From positions 1-64,000 of the forward strand of contig CAJUQJ010000006.1 in assembly GCA_910588215.1 (NCBI GenBank): a stretch of 64,000 nucleotides of DNA, read 5' to 3'. The position numbers were made by a program, and so were the translations under genes. Numbering within the stretch: the first letter of the stretch is position 1; each line of letters opens with the position of its first letter. The notes below the pieces were generated by a model. It did not search any database, was not told where the DNA came from, and saw nothing but the letters and a program-made list of their open reading frames with translations. Below, piece by piece: positions 54,071-62,376 of the stretch. Origin of the DNA: an uncultured Lachnospiraceae bacterium. GTDB lineage: Bacteria > Bacillota > Clostridia > Lachnospirales > Lachnospiraceae.

Positions 54071-54301
54071 TTACTGTTTCCTGCCCCATTCTGCTATATA
54101 GGCATCCAACCTGTTTATCGTAATCCCCAGATCCCTGTGCAGGACCGCCAGATAATATCTGACACCACTGACCGCCAGTCCTGACTCTTCCTGACTCTCT
54201 CCCCCATATGCCGTCTCAATCATTTCCATGATATACAGCAGTGCTTTCTGGTTGTACTCCACCTCCAACAGTTCCCTCATGATCGCATACAGTTCATTCA
54301 T
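54071..54301 (-). CDS. Small helical protein of unknown function
   Basis: A 76-residue protein, predicted all-helical (LYAIMRELLEVEYNQKALLYIMEMIE; GVRYYLAVLHRDLGITINRLDAYIAEW). I do not recognise the family. A strong GGAGGATACAT ribosome site supports it. It converges on the XRE gene across the terminator. The acidic helix pattern would fit a small cytosolic partner protein; no function is offered. Confidence 0.65.
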   Translation of the reverse strand: MNELYAIMRELLEVEYNQKALLYIMEMIETAYGGESQEESGLAVSGVRYYLAVLHRDLGITINRLDAYIAEWGRKQ

Positions 54302-54425
54302 ATGTATCCTCCATTCCGAAGCGCTTTGTGCGAAGGACGCGAGCAGAATTTAAGAGTTTTCCGAAGGAATACTCCAATTTTGCTCTGCGATCGATAGAAT
54401 TTATGACGCTTCAGCACAAATTCCC

Positions 54426-54462
54426 GGATGCATAAATTACTCATCGGAGAATTTATGCATCC
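54426..54462. other. 13-bp perfect stem-loop overlapping a small ORF stop
   Basis: GGATGCATAAATT pairs with AATTTATGCATCC around an 11-nt loop. It covers the stop codon (54453-54455) of the 54-codon ORF. No T-run follows on the minus strand, so a terminator role is unsure. Confidence 0.6.
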
Positions 54463-54617
54463 TTCTCCTCCATACCAGATTTTTCGTTGTCAGTATCGTA
54501 CCATCCTGGCACACCGCAAATTAAGTCTATGATATATTTACGCAGGATGATTGTTTTTGCTATTGCAACAGTCCTGGGGGCGCTTTTCGGTTTTCTCGAC
54601 ATAAGTGATGTACTCAT
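54453..54617 (-). CDS. Small ORF, 54 residues, possible peptide
   Basis: Starts at an ATG with AAAGGATT just before it. The N-terminal half is basic with a hydrophobic stretch (APRTVAIAKTIILRKYIIDL), followed by CGVPGWY and an acidic tail (DTDNEKSGMEEKDA). A basic/hydrophobic helix, a core with one Cys, then an acidic tail is broadly the order seen in AgrD-type cyclic peptide precursors, but no AgrB-like gene is nearby and the match is weak. It may be unexpressed. Confidence 0.3.
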   Translation of the reverse strand: MSTSLMSRKPKSAPRTVAIAKTIILRKYIIDLICGVPGWYDTDNEKSGMEEKDA

Positions 54618-54734
54618 AATCCTTTCATTCCTTTCGCTTTAGAATACCGCACTTTACATAAAAATAAAGTACATAAGTTTTATACCGGTAACTTACACAC
54701 TTTATTTTGCATTCTCTCAAAACAAGTCTTTTAT

Positions 54735-54902
54735 CTATATTTTATCTGCATTTTCATTGCAATAGTTGATTCTGTTCTTGATTTTATCCTGTTCCAAATT
54801 GTTCTGACTACATCCGAAACGTTTAATTACTTCTTTAATATTATTCTGTCTCTGTAAGATTGACATCAATAGCTGTATATCCTTTTTATAGGATCTTGTC
54901 AT
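54735..54902 (-). pseudogene. N-terminal remnant of a HepT-like (HEPN, DUF86) toxin
   Basis: A 55-codon reading frame with AGGTGG before the ATG. Its pattern (KKDIQLLMSILQRQNNIKEVIKRFG then LEQDKIKNRIN) matches the first helices of DUF86/HepT proteins, where R-F-G is followed by F-x-x-D-x-x-Y-R-x-A. The later helices with the catalytic R-x4-6-H are missing, and no MntA-type nucleotidyltransferase antitoxin is beside it. Decayed toxin-antitoxin fragment by inference. Confidence 0.35.
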
Positions 54903-54985
54903 ATCCACCTGACTTCCTGCATCACCGTTTTATATGCTGAATATTGATTGACTGGCAACCCGTTTTCTACCGCACACCGGCCACC

Positions 54986-56740
54986 TTATTCAAACGCCCC
55001 CTCAAACTGTGCCTGCTGCATCTGGTAATACTCCCCGCGGCTTCGCATCAACTCCTCATGGCTTCCCTGTTCGGCGATCCGGCCGTCCTTCACCACCAGG
55101 ATCAGGTCCGCATGCCGGATGGTGGAGAGCCTGTGGGCGATCACAAAGCAGGTCTTGTCCGCCATCAGGCTTCGCATAGCCTTCTGGATCTTCATCTCCG
55201 TCCTGGTGTCCACATTGGAGGTAGCTTCATCCAAGATCAGCATCCGGGCATCGGAAAGCATGGCCCGGGCGATCGTCAACAGCTGCCGCTGCCCTTTGGA
55301 TATGTGCACCCCGTTGTCTGAAAGTTTAGTCTGGAAGCCTTCCGGCAGCTTCTCGATATAGGAGTAGATCATTGCTGCCTTCGCCGCCCTTTCCACTTCC
55401 TCCATGGTGATATTCTCTCTGCCGTAAACAAGATTCTCATAGATGGTCCCCTGGAAAAGCCAGGCATCCTGCAGCACCATGGTATAAGCGCCCCGCAGGC
55501 TGTCCCGCTTGATCTCATAGGCATCCTGGCCGTCCAATAGGATGGCGCCCTCCTGAATATCATAGAACCGCATCAAAAGGTTGATTACCGTCGTCTTTCC
55601 CGCTCCTGTAGGCCCCACGATGGCGATCTGCTGTCCGGCTTTCGCATGCAGGTTAAACTCCTTCAGGATCTGCTGCCCCGGCTGATAGCCGAAAGAGACA
55701 TCCTGCAGCAGCACATCCCCGTAAACTTCCTTAAGAATCCGGGCCTGCTCTGCATCCGGCTTCTCCGGCAGCTCATCCATCAACCGAAAGACCCGCTCCG
55801 CCGCCGCAAAAGCAGACTGAAATTCCCCGATGATATTGGCCGCCTCGTTGACCGGCCCGGAGAACTTCCGGGAATACTGAACGAAGGATGAAATATCACC
55901 GATCCCGATGCCGCCCCGCAGATACAACAGCGAACCAAACACGCTGATCAGCGCCAGTGATGTATTGTTCATGAAGTTCACGGACGGTCCGGCCAGCGTT
56001 CCGTAATACTCCGCCCTTGTATTGGCCTCCACAACCTCTTCATTCTTACGGTCAAAGACTTCGATCACCTGGGCTTCCCTGCCATAAGCCCGGATCGCCT
56101 TCTGGCCATTGATCATCTCTTCCACCATACCGTTTAATTCCCCGATCTTCTTCGAGCGGATCCGGAACAGCGGCCTGGAATGGCTGACGATGAACTTTGT
56201 CAGCAACATGGAGACAGGCAGCGTCACCGCGAATATCAATACCATCCTCGGCGCGATGGACAGCATCATCACCAGGGAGAAAAGCACCGTGATCACACTC
56301 TGCATGATCTGCAGGAAATCATTGGAAAGCGATTGATTTACCGTATCTATATCATAGGTGACAGCGCTGATGATGTCCCCCGTGGAATACTCGTCAAAAA
56401 AGGACACAGGCAGTCTTGAAAGATTATCAAACACATCTTTCCGCATCTGGTAGATGATCCGCCGTGTCAGATAGATCGTAAGCAGAGACAGCAGATAGGA
56501 CAGAATGGCCGACAGCACATAGAGCACCGCCATCCATCCCGTATAATAAAATACTCTCTCAAAGTCCACGCCGCCGGCCCGGATACCAATGGCATCGATC
56601 GCCCTGCCGGAGAGCCTGGGGCCGAGGAGCGCCAGCACATTGGAGGAAAACATCAATACTAAGCCCGCCGCGATCAGCAGATGATAGCGGCCAAGATAGC
56701 GCCATAGACGGAACAGCAGATATTTCTTCTTACCCTTCAT
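54986..56740 (-). CDS. Heterodimeric ABC exporter half, with catalytic Walker B and degenerate signature
   Basis: A 584-residue half-transporter: six membrane segments (about 15-320), then an ATPase domain. Walker A GPTGAGKTT and Walker B MLILDEATSNVD with the catalytic Glu are normal, but the signature reads ISKGQ in place of LSGGQ. The partner at 56730 has the opposite pattern, so one ATP site is complete and the other degenerate, as in TM287/288 and BmrCD. It exports lipids or drugs; the substrate is unknown. It overlaps the partner gene by 11 bp. Confidence 0.95.
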   Translation of the reverse strand: MKGKKKYLLFRLWRYLGRYHLLIAAGLVLMFSSNVLALLGPRLSGRAIDAIGIRAGGVDFERVFYYTGWMAVLYVLSAILSYLLSLLTIYLTRRIIYQMRKDVFDNLSRLPVSFFDEYSTGDIISAVTYDIDTVNQSLSNDFLQIMQSVITVLFSLVMMLSIAPRMVLIFAVTLPVSMLLTKFIVSHSRPLFRIRSKKIGELNGMVEEMINGQKAIRAYGREAQVIEVFDRKNEEVVEANTRAEYYGTLAGPSVNFMNNTSLALISVFGSLLYLRGGIGIGDISSFVQYSRKFSGPVNEAANIIGEFQSAFAAAERVFRLMDELPEKPDAEQARILKEVYGDVLLQDVSFGYQPGQQILKEFNLHAKAGQQIAIVGPTGAGKTTVINLLMRFYDIQEGAILLDGQDAYEIKRDSLRGAYTMVLQDAWLFQGTIYENLVYGRENITMEEVERAAKAAMIYSYIEKLPEGFQTKLSDNGVHISKGQRQLLTIARAMLSDARMLILDEATSNVDTRTEMKIQKAMRSLMADKTCFVIAHRLSTIRHADLILVVKDGRIAEQGSHEELMRSRGEYYQMQQAQFEGAFE

Positions 56741-58598
56741 GGCCCGGTGCCACCTCCTTCCTGTTTCCTCGATAAAGGACTGCTGCCGTACGGAGATCCG
56801 CTGTCTGCTCTCTGTCTGCCTGTCCCGGCGTCATCCTCTCTTCCTCCTCTTGCTGCCCCATCTGCAGCTCGTAGATCATTTGATAGGCAGGGCAGCTTCG
56901 CAGAAGCTCTCCGTGAGTCCCGTACCCAATGCATCTGCCATCCTCCAGCACCAATATGTGGTCCGCCCCCTGGATGGAACTGATACGCTGCGCGATATTG
57001 ATCGTAGTCGTATCCCGAAAGTGTTCTCCCAGTTCTTTACGCAACTTCGCATCCGTCTTGTAATCGAGTGCGGAAGACGCATCATCCAAGATCAGGATCT
57101 GCGGTTTCGCCGCCAGCGCCCTAGCGATCATGATACGCTGCTTCTGGCCGCCGCTTAAGTTATTGCCGCGCACCGCGATTCTGGCATCCATATCGCCCTC
57201 CTTTGCCCGGATAAAAGCCTCCGCCTGAGCGTACCCGGCCGCCTCCCTGATCTGTTCTCTGGAAAGATCCCGGAAAAAGTCGATGTTCTCCTCCACTGAG
57301 GCCGCCATCAGATAGTCGTTCTGAAACACCACCCCGAACATGGCACGCAGTTCCTGGAATGGGATCGTAGAAATCTGTCTGCCGTTGATCAAAATGCTCC
57401 CCTCGCTCACATCATAAAACCGCAGAAGCAGGTTGACGATAGTACTCTTGCCGCTCCCCGTGGCGCCGATGATCCCCAGGCTCTCGCCTTTTTGCAGGGC
57501 AAAACTGATGTGGGACAGATGGTCGCCCTTTCCATTGTAAGAGAAACTCACATCGCGAAATTCCAGCAGCGGAGCATGCTCGTCCGCCGTTTCCGCCCCC
57601 TCTGCCGTCCGCTGTCGTGTATCCTCTGGCGACTTCAATGCCCACACCTGCATCTCCTCCGGCGCTTCCAGCACCTCATTGATACGTCCCAGCGATGCCA
57701 TCCCCTTAGAGCACATGACAAAAATCCTTGTGATGCCCAGCATGGCATTCAATATAAGAATAAAATAACTTAAGAAGGCAATGATCGCCCCCGGACCTGT
57801 CTCACCCTTCTGCACCAGATACGCGCCGGCAATGATCACCGCCGTCAGTCCCAGGTTCAGCACCAAGGTGGTGGCCGGACCGCTGGCGGAAGATATCCTG
57901 TCGGCCTTCTGTTCAATCTTAGCCAGTTCCTCATTCACCCCGTCATAGCGCTGCCGTTCATAGTCCGTCCGCGAGAGCGCCCTGATCACCCTCACACCGG
58001 TGATATTTTCCTGCAGGACGCGCACCATCTTGTCCAATATCTTCTGCTGGCCCGCATACACCGGAATACTGGACTTTGTCACGATCCATACGATCAGGAT
58101 GATAAAAGGCAGCGCCGCCGCCAGCACTGACGCCAGCTTCGGCTCCATCGTCATGGTGATCAGCATACCGCCGGTCAGCAGGATCGGCCCCCGCACCCCC
58201 AAGCGCTGCACCCGCGCCAACATCCGGTTCACGTGATAAGTATCCGAAGTCAGTCTGGACACTGCAGATGACACGGTGATCTCATCCATCTGCCCGGCAC
58301 TCAGATATGTAATCTTTGTAAAAAGGTCATGCCGCAGTTTTCTTGTCATCCCGCCCGCAGAGACTTCCGCCATGCGGTTTGCCCGTACATTGGTGATCGC
58401 AGAGATAACGGCACACCCGATCATCACTCCGCCCCACCAGAAGATCCGACGCACTTCCCCCGTCGGGACAATATCGTCGATGATCTTCGCTAACAGGGAC
58501 GGAATCAGCAGATCCATCATGGAAGCCGCAAACTTCAGGAACAGTGTCAACAACATGAATGTACCGTATGGTTTTATGTATTTTAGAAGAATCTTCAT
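56730..58598 (-). CDS. Heterodimeric ABC exporter half, with LSGGQ signature and Asp in Walker B
   Basis: A 622-residue half-transporter: six membrane segments, then an ATPase domain with Walker A GATGSGKST, a canonical signature LSGGQKQR and Walker B ILILDDASSALD, where Asp replaces the catalytic Glu. This makes it the degenerate partner in Walker B and the donor of the good signature to the other half. The C-terminal 40 residues after the H-loop (QMGQQEEEERMTPGQADRE) are polar and end in the overlap. First gene of the pair. Confidence 0.95.
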   Translation of the reverse strand: MKILLKYIKPYGTFMLLTLFLKFAASMMDLLIPSLLAKIIDDIVPTGEVRRIFWWGGVMIGCAVISAITNVRANRMAEVSAGGMTRKLRHDLFTKITYLSAGQMDEITVSSAVSRLTSDTYHVNRMLARVQRLGVRGPILLTGGMLITMTMEPKLASVLAAALPFIILIVWIVTKSSIPVYAGQQKILDKMVRVLQENITGVRVIRALSRTDYERQRYDGVNEELAKIEQKADRISSASGPATTLVLNLGLTAVIIAGAYLVQKGETGPGAIIAFLSYFILILNAMLGITRIFVMCSKGMASLGRINEVLEAPEEMQVWALKSPEDTRQRTAEGAETADEHAPLLEFRDVSFSYNGKGDHLSHISFALQKGESLGIIGATGSGKSTIVNLLLRFYDVSEGSILINGRQISTIPFQELRAMFGVVFQNDYLMAASVEENIDFFRDLSREQIREAAGYAQAEAFIRAKEGDMDARIAVRGNNLSGGQKQRIMIARALAAKPQILILDDASSALDYKTDAKLRKELGEHFRDTTTINIAQRISSIQGADHILVLEDGRCIGYGTHGELLRSCPAYQMIYELQMGQQEEEERMTPGQADREQTADLRTAAVLYRGNRKEVAPGHEG

Positions 58599-58721
58599 GC
58601 CTTCGTATCCTTTTCGTCAAAGCTGTCGGTAATTTTCTGCCCTGTATTTCATCATAATCTTCCAGGGCGCTTTTTTCAAGAAGCTGACGCGGCATTTTTC
58701 CATCATTCCAAAGTGCTTTGT

Positions 58722-58780
58722 GAATCATCTTCTCACGGAATGCGCAGTTTGGCGCATTCCTGACCCTTGCATAGTAACAG
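58722..58780. repeat. GGAATGCGC hairpin repeat, copy 3
   Basis: Begins GAATCATCTTCTCACGG, then the perfect stem GGAATGCGC / GCGCATTCC with loop agtttg, then CTGACCCTTGCATAGTAACAG. It lies between the ABC exporter start and the deacetylase stop. Confidence 0.85.
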
Positions 58781-58788
58781 TGCTTTCT

Positions 58789-59796
58789 TTACTCACCGGA
58801 CACCTGTGTCCCGTCCGCTTTCATATGATATTTATCTTTATAAATCAACTCCGAGATCGGCACAATCTCATATCCTTTATCCTGCAGCCCCACGATCACC
58901 GCATCCAGTGCATCGGCCGTGAATTTTGCCCCGTTATGCATCAGGATTATCGAACCATTCTTCAGCTTATCGGACTCCACCACCCGCCTGACAATATCGT
59001 CCGCGCCATAGTCCTTCCAGTCCAGGGAATCAATCGACCACTGTATCGTATAGTAACTGCATTTATGGGCGTTGGTTATGACATGATTGTCATAATCACC
59101 GTAGGGCGGCCGGAACAGGAACATCTCATACCCTGTCAGCTCCTGCACCCTGGTATGTACTTTCATCAGTTCTTCCTGGCACTGCTCATCGGACAGCTGG
59201 GACATATTCTTATGGTTCTCGCTATGGTTGCCCAGATCGTGTCCTGCCGCCAGGATTGCCTTCACGTCATCCGGATAGCTCTCCACCCATCCCCCCGTCA
59301 TGAAGAAGGTCACTTTCACATTATGTTTCTTAAGCGTTTCAAGGATGCGGCCCGTATCTTCATTCCCCCACGCTGCATCAAAACTGAGCGCCACCTGCTT
59401 CTTATCGGTCTCCACACAATAGATTGGCAGTTCTCTGCCGCCCACGGAACTGCTGACCGTGATGGAATCCGGCAAGTGCCTGCTCACCCCCTGGATCAAA
59501 GCGATGGTCGCCAGTGCAAAGGCCGCCGATTTGGCCACCTGCACGCAGACGCTTCTGATAAAATTCTGTTTCTTCCTCGCCTCCTTTGTGACCATGATCC
59601 CCTGCGCTGCACCGCCACAATACTGTCCACAGCCTCTTAGCTGCTCCCTTTCTGCCGTCCAGGCATCTACCTGTTCCTGGCCGGGCCATACTTCTTCTCT
59701 TCTATCATGGTGCGACGCTTCTTTCTGTATCTTCCTCTCCAGCTCGCACATGGCCAGTTTCATCTTATCGTTCCAACTTTTGCCGTTTCCGTGCAT
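58789..59796 (-). CDS. PdaB-like polysaccharide deacetylase
   Basis: An NodB-type deacetylase of the PdaB branch, anchored by one segment (SVCVQVAKSAAFALATIALI). Landmarks are KQVALSFDAAWGNEDTGRI (AAWGN in place of the usual DDG, typical of PdaB), HDLGNHSENHKNMSQL with the two metal His, and FLFRPPYGDYDNHV. PdaB acts on cell-wall glycan during sporulation, which fits a spore-former. The start is uncertain: 59796 has CAGGG at 7 nt, while an ATG at 59595 (AGGGG) would give the usual family length of about 268 residues, and 59850 is possible. The extra N-terminal part is cytosolic and unlike the family. Confidence 0.88.
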   Translation of the reverse strand: MHGNGKSWNDKMKLAMCELERKIQKEASHHDRREEVWPGQEQVDAWTAEREQLRGCGQYCGGAAQGIMVTKEARKKQNFIRSVCVQVAKSAAFALATIALIQGVSRHLPDSITVSSSVGGRELPIYCVETDKKQVALSFDAAWGNEDTGRILETLKKHNVKVTFFMTGGWVESYPDDVKAILAAGHDLGNHSENHKNMSQLSDEQCQEELMKVHTRVQELTGYEMFLFRPPYGDYDNHVITNAHKCSYYTIQWSIDSLDWKDYGADDIVRRVVESDKLKNGSIILMHNGAKFTADALDAVIVGLQDKGYEIVPISELIYKDKYHMKADGTQVSGE

Positions 59797-59878
59797 AATG
59801 ATACCCTGCATATTGTTGTTACTAAAATATATGCAGGGCTGCTTATCCATTACGATTCTTTTTACAACAAGTGTTTCC

Positions 59879-60796
59879 TCACGGCAGCTGTTTCCCCGCC
59901 GCCAGATATAGCTCATACCACTCCTCTCTGGTCAGATCGACCCCGGATGCCTTGCAGATATCTTTGACACGTACCAGGTTCACACTGCCCACGATCGTCT
60001 GGATCCCAGCCGGATGACGCAGGATCCACGCCGTTGCGACCGCATTGGCTGTCACGCCATACTTATCCGCCAGACGGTCTATGACTGCATTGAGCGCAGT
60101 AAACTTCTCATTACCGATAAATACACCTTCGAACATGCCATGCTGGAAGGGTGACCATGCCTGCAGCCTGATCTTATGCAGACGACAGTATTCGATCACG
60201 CCGCCTTCCCTGACACACCCTGCGTCGTTATGGATGTTCACATTAAATCCTGCATCGATGGCAGGACAATGTGCGATGGAAAACTGTATCTGGTTCACAC
60301 ACACCGGCTCATCCAGACAGCTGTTTAACAACTTGATCTGCATGGGATTGTGGTTGCTCACACCAAAGCTTCTCAGCTTCCCTTCCTTCTTCAACAGCCG
60401 AAAAGCTTCCGCCACCTCCTCCGGCTCCATCAATGCATCCGGGCGATGCAGCAGCAAGATATCAATATATTCCGTCTTAAGTCTTCTTAAGCTGGCTTCC
60501 ACCGAAGACAAAATATGCTCCCTGGAAAAATCATAGCAACAGCCGGGACGTATGGCGCACTTCGTCTGTATCACCATCTTTTCCCTGTCTCTTCCCGCCA
60601 AAAGCCTGCCAAACACTGCTTCCGCCTCTCCTCCGGCATAGATATCTGCATGGTCAAAGAAGTTGATCCCTTCCTCTAAGCAGGCATCGACCAAAGCTGC
60701 GGCTGCCTTATCATCCTGCAGCCCTGTAAGTCTCATGCATCCCAAGCCGATCGCAGATACCTGCGGCAGCTGATCATTAATCTGTAACATTTTCAT
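59879..60796 (-). CDS. Aldo/keto reductase
   Basis: A 305-residue NAD(P)H-dependent oxidoreductase with the full AKR tetrad: Asp and Tyr in FFDHADIYAGGEAE, Lys in VIQTKCAIRPG and His in ILLLHRPDALM. GCMRLTG near the start and QTIVGSVNLVRVKDI near the end fit the YdhF-like subgroup. Substrate unknown, probably a small carbonyl. The ATG at 60796 has GGAGGAAAATACG before it. It ends just before the deacetylase reading frame. Confidence 0.93.
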   Translation of the reverse strand: MKMLQINDQLPQVSAIGLGCMRLTGLQDDKAAAALVDACLEEGINFFDHADIYAGGEAEAVFGRLLAGRDREKMVIQTKCAIRPGCCYDFSREHILSSVEASLRRLKTEYIDILLLHRPDALMEPEEVAEAFRLLKKEGKLRSFGVSNHNPMQIKLLNSCLDEPVCVNQIQFSIAHCPAIDAGFNVNIHNDAGCVREGGVIEYCRLHKIRLQAWSPFQHGMFEGVFIGNEKFTALNAVIDRLADKYGVTANAVATAWILRHPAGIQTIVGSVNLVRVKDICKASGVDLTREEWYELYLAAGKQLP

Positions 60797-60895
60797 CGTA
60801 TTTTCCTCCATTCCAATCTTCCTCTTGACATTTTACCACAAACCATTACAATATGATATGACTTCCACTGACAAGACAGTTGACTTTACACTACC

Positions 60896-60955
60896 GAATC
60901 ATGTTCTCACGGAATGCGCAGTTTGGCGCATTACTGAGCTGTGAATAGTAACACT
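60896..60955. repeat. GGAATGCGC hairpin repeat, copy 4
   Basis: Begins GAATCATGTTCTCACGG, then GGAATGCGC / GCGCATTAC with loop agtttg (one base off the perfect stem), then TGAGCTGTGAATAGTAACACT. It lies in the divergent gap between the aldo/keto reductase and the PTS-like permease. Confidence 0.85.
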
Positions 60956-61067
60956 TTACACTTAAACCCGCTGCCGTTTACATCATTATCTCCATTTTTG
61001 CTGAATCAAACTGCCCGAATGTAAATTGCACAGGTAGCAAAACTCTCCGGAAAGGGATCAAACAATT

Positions 61068-62117
61068 ATGAAAGAATTTCTGCAACGCAAAAACATCATC
61101 TTCTCCTTCAAGCGATATGGCGTGGACTGCCTTGGCGCTATGGCTCAGGGATTGTTCTGTTCACTCCTTGTGGGCACGATCATCAAGACGCTCGGCCAGC
61201 AGACCGGCCTAGAGTATCTGGTGACCATCGGCACTTACGCCGCTGCCGTTGCCGGTCCCGCCATGGCGATCTCCATCGGCTTCGCCCTGCAGGCTCCGCC
61301 TTTGGTACTTTTTTCCCTGGCAGCCGTGGGCGGCGCAGCAAATGAACTTGGCGGTGCAGGCGGTCCGCTGGCAGTACTGATCATCGCCATTCTGGCCGCA
61401 GAATGCGGCAAGCTGGTCTCCAAAGAGACGAAGATCGATATTCTGGTCACTCCCTTTGTGACCATTTTCACAGGCGTAGCGTTCTCCACACTGCTGGCGC
61501 CGGGTATCGGCACGGCCGCCAGTTCCGTAGGCCAGCTGATCATGTGGGCGACCGACCTGCAGCCCTTCCTCATGGGCATTCTCGTGTCCGTGCTGGTGGG
61601 TATCACTCTGACCCTTCCCATCTCTTCCGCGGCCATCTGTGCCGCGCTCTCCCTGACCGGGCTGGCCGGCGGTGCCGCAGTGGCCGGCTGCTGCGCAAAT
61701 ATGGTAGGCTTTGCGGTGATGAGTTTCCGGGAGAATAAATGGGGCGGACTGATCTCCCAGGGCCTTGGCACCTCCATGCTGCAGATGGGTAATATTGTCA
61801 AAAATCCCCGTATCTGGATTCCACCCATTATTGCCTCCGGCATCACAGGCCCTGTCGCCACCTGCCTCTTCAAGCTGCAGATGAACGGCACCCCTGTTTC
61901 CTCCGGTATGGGCACCTGCGGCCTGGTAGGACAGATCGGCGTTTACACTGGCTGGGTGGACGATATCGCTGCCGGCAGTAAGGCCGCCATCACTGCCTTT
62001 GACTGGATCGGCCTTATCCTGATCAGCTTCATACTGCCTGCCGCTATCTCTCTTCTGGTAGGCAATTTCCTGCGCAGGATCGGCTGGATTGGGGATAACG
62101 ATCTGAAACTGGACTAA
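61068..62117 (+). CDS. PTS EIIC-like permease (PF13303)
   Basis: A 349-residue polytopic membrane protein, about ten segments, very rich in G and A. It matches the PTS_EIIC_2 family by FSFKRYGVDCLGAMAQGLFCSLLVGTIIKTLG, the GGAANELGGAGGPLAVLII loop and MQMNGTPVSSGMGTCGLVGQIG. There are no EIIA or EIIB domains nearby, as is common for this family, whose substrate is not settled. GGAAAGG precedes the ATG. Confidence 0.9.
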   Translation: MKEFLQRKNIIFSFKRYGVDCLGAMAQGLFCSLLVGTIIKTLGQQTGLEYLVTIGTYAAAVAGPAMAISIGFALQAPPLVLFSLAAVGGAANELGGAGGPLAVLIIAILAAECGKLVSKETKIDILVTPFVTIFTGVAFSTLLAPGIGTAASSVGQLIMWATDLQPFLMGILVSVLVGITLTLPISSAAICAALSLTGLAGGAAVAGCCANMVGFAVMSFRENKWGGLISQGLGTSMLQMGNIVKNPRIWIPPIIASGITGPVATCLFKLQMNGTPVSSGMGTCGLVGQIGVYTGWVDDIAAGSKAAITAFDWIGLILISFILPAAISLLVGNFLRRIGWIGDNDLKLD

Positions 62118-62155
62118 ACAGACCAAACCGTTGCGAATGCCCTCAAAAATGTCAT

Positions 62156-62189
62156 GAAAAGGCAGGAAAATTTTGTTTTTGCCTCTTTA
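62156..62189. terminator. Weak stem-loop after the PTS-like gene
   Basis: AAAAGGCAGGAAAA can pair with TTTTTGCCTCTTT around ATTTTG, with a few mismatches, about 40 bp after the permease stop. T-rich on the 3' side of the plus strand, so a weak terminator. Confidence 0.45.
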
Positions 62190-62215
62190 CAAAAGACTAT
62201 AAATGCCGAGATAAT
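62186..62215 (+). promoter_or_regulatory. Promoter candidate for the FliD-C-like gene
   Basis: TTTACA (62186-62191) and GATAAT (62210-62215) with an 18-nt spacer fit a sigma-A promoter. The segment TGCCGAGATAA also resembles a sigma-28 (SigD) -10 element with one inserted base, but without a convincing -35 of that type. Confidence 0.45.
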
Positions 62216-62376
62216 ATATAGAGAATCGATATTTTATCAGGCAGACTCTGTCCTCTCGAAATAGTTCCACACGGGATCTGTTTATGGCAGAGTTTTATAC
62301 ACGATAAGAGACAAGGAAGTCAAATTTTGTAGTTGTTTTGTTATGTAGACTACTACACACATGGAGGGCGATTGAT

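Larger units (their letters stand above)
54302..54985. other. A+T-rich region with two small ORFs and a hairpin
   Basis: Between the small helical protein gene and the ABC exporter lie a 13-bp perfect stem-loop (54426-54462, GGATGCATAAATT / AATTTATGCATCC), a 54-codon ORF (54453-54617) and a 55-codon ORF (54735-54902), all described separately. The rest is A+T-rich with no named feature. Confidence 0.6.

Noticed and set aside
61209..62126. A 305-codon frame opposite the PTS-like permease
   Set aside because: Antisense shadow of a G+C-rich gene; composition is H, G and Q-rich with no family pattern.
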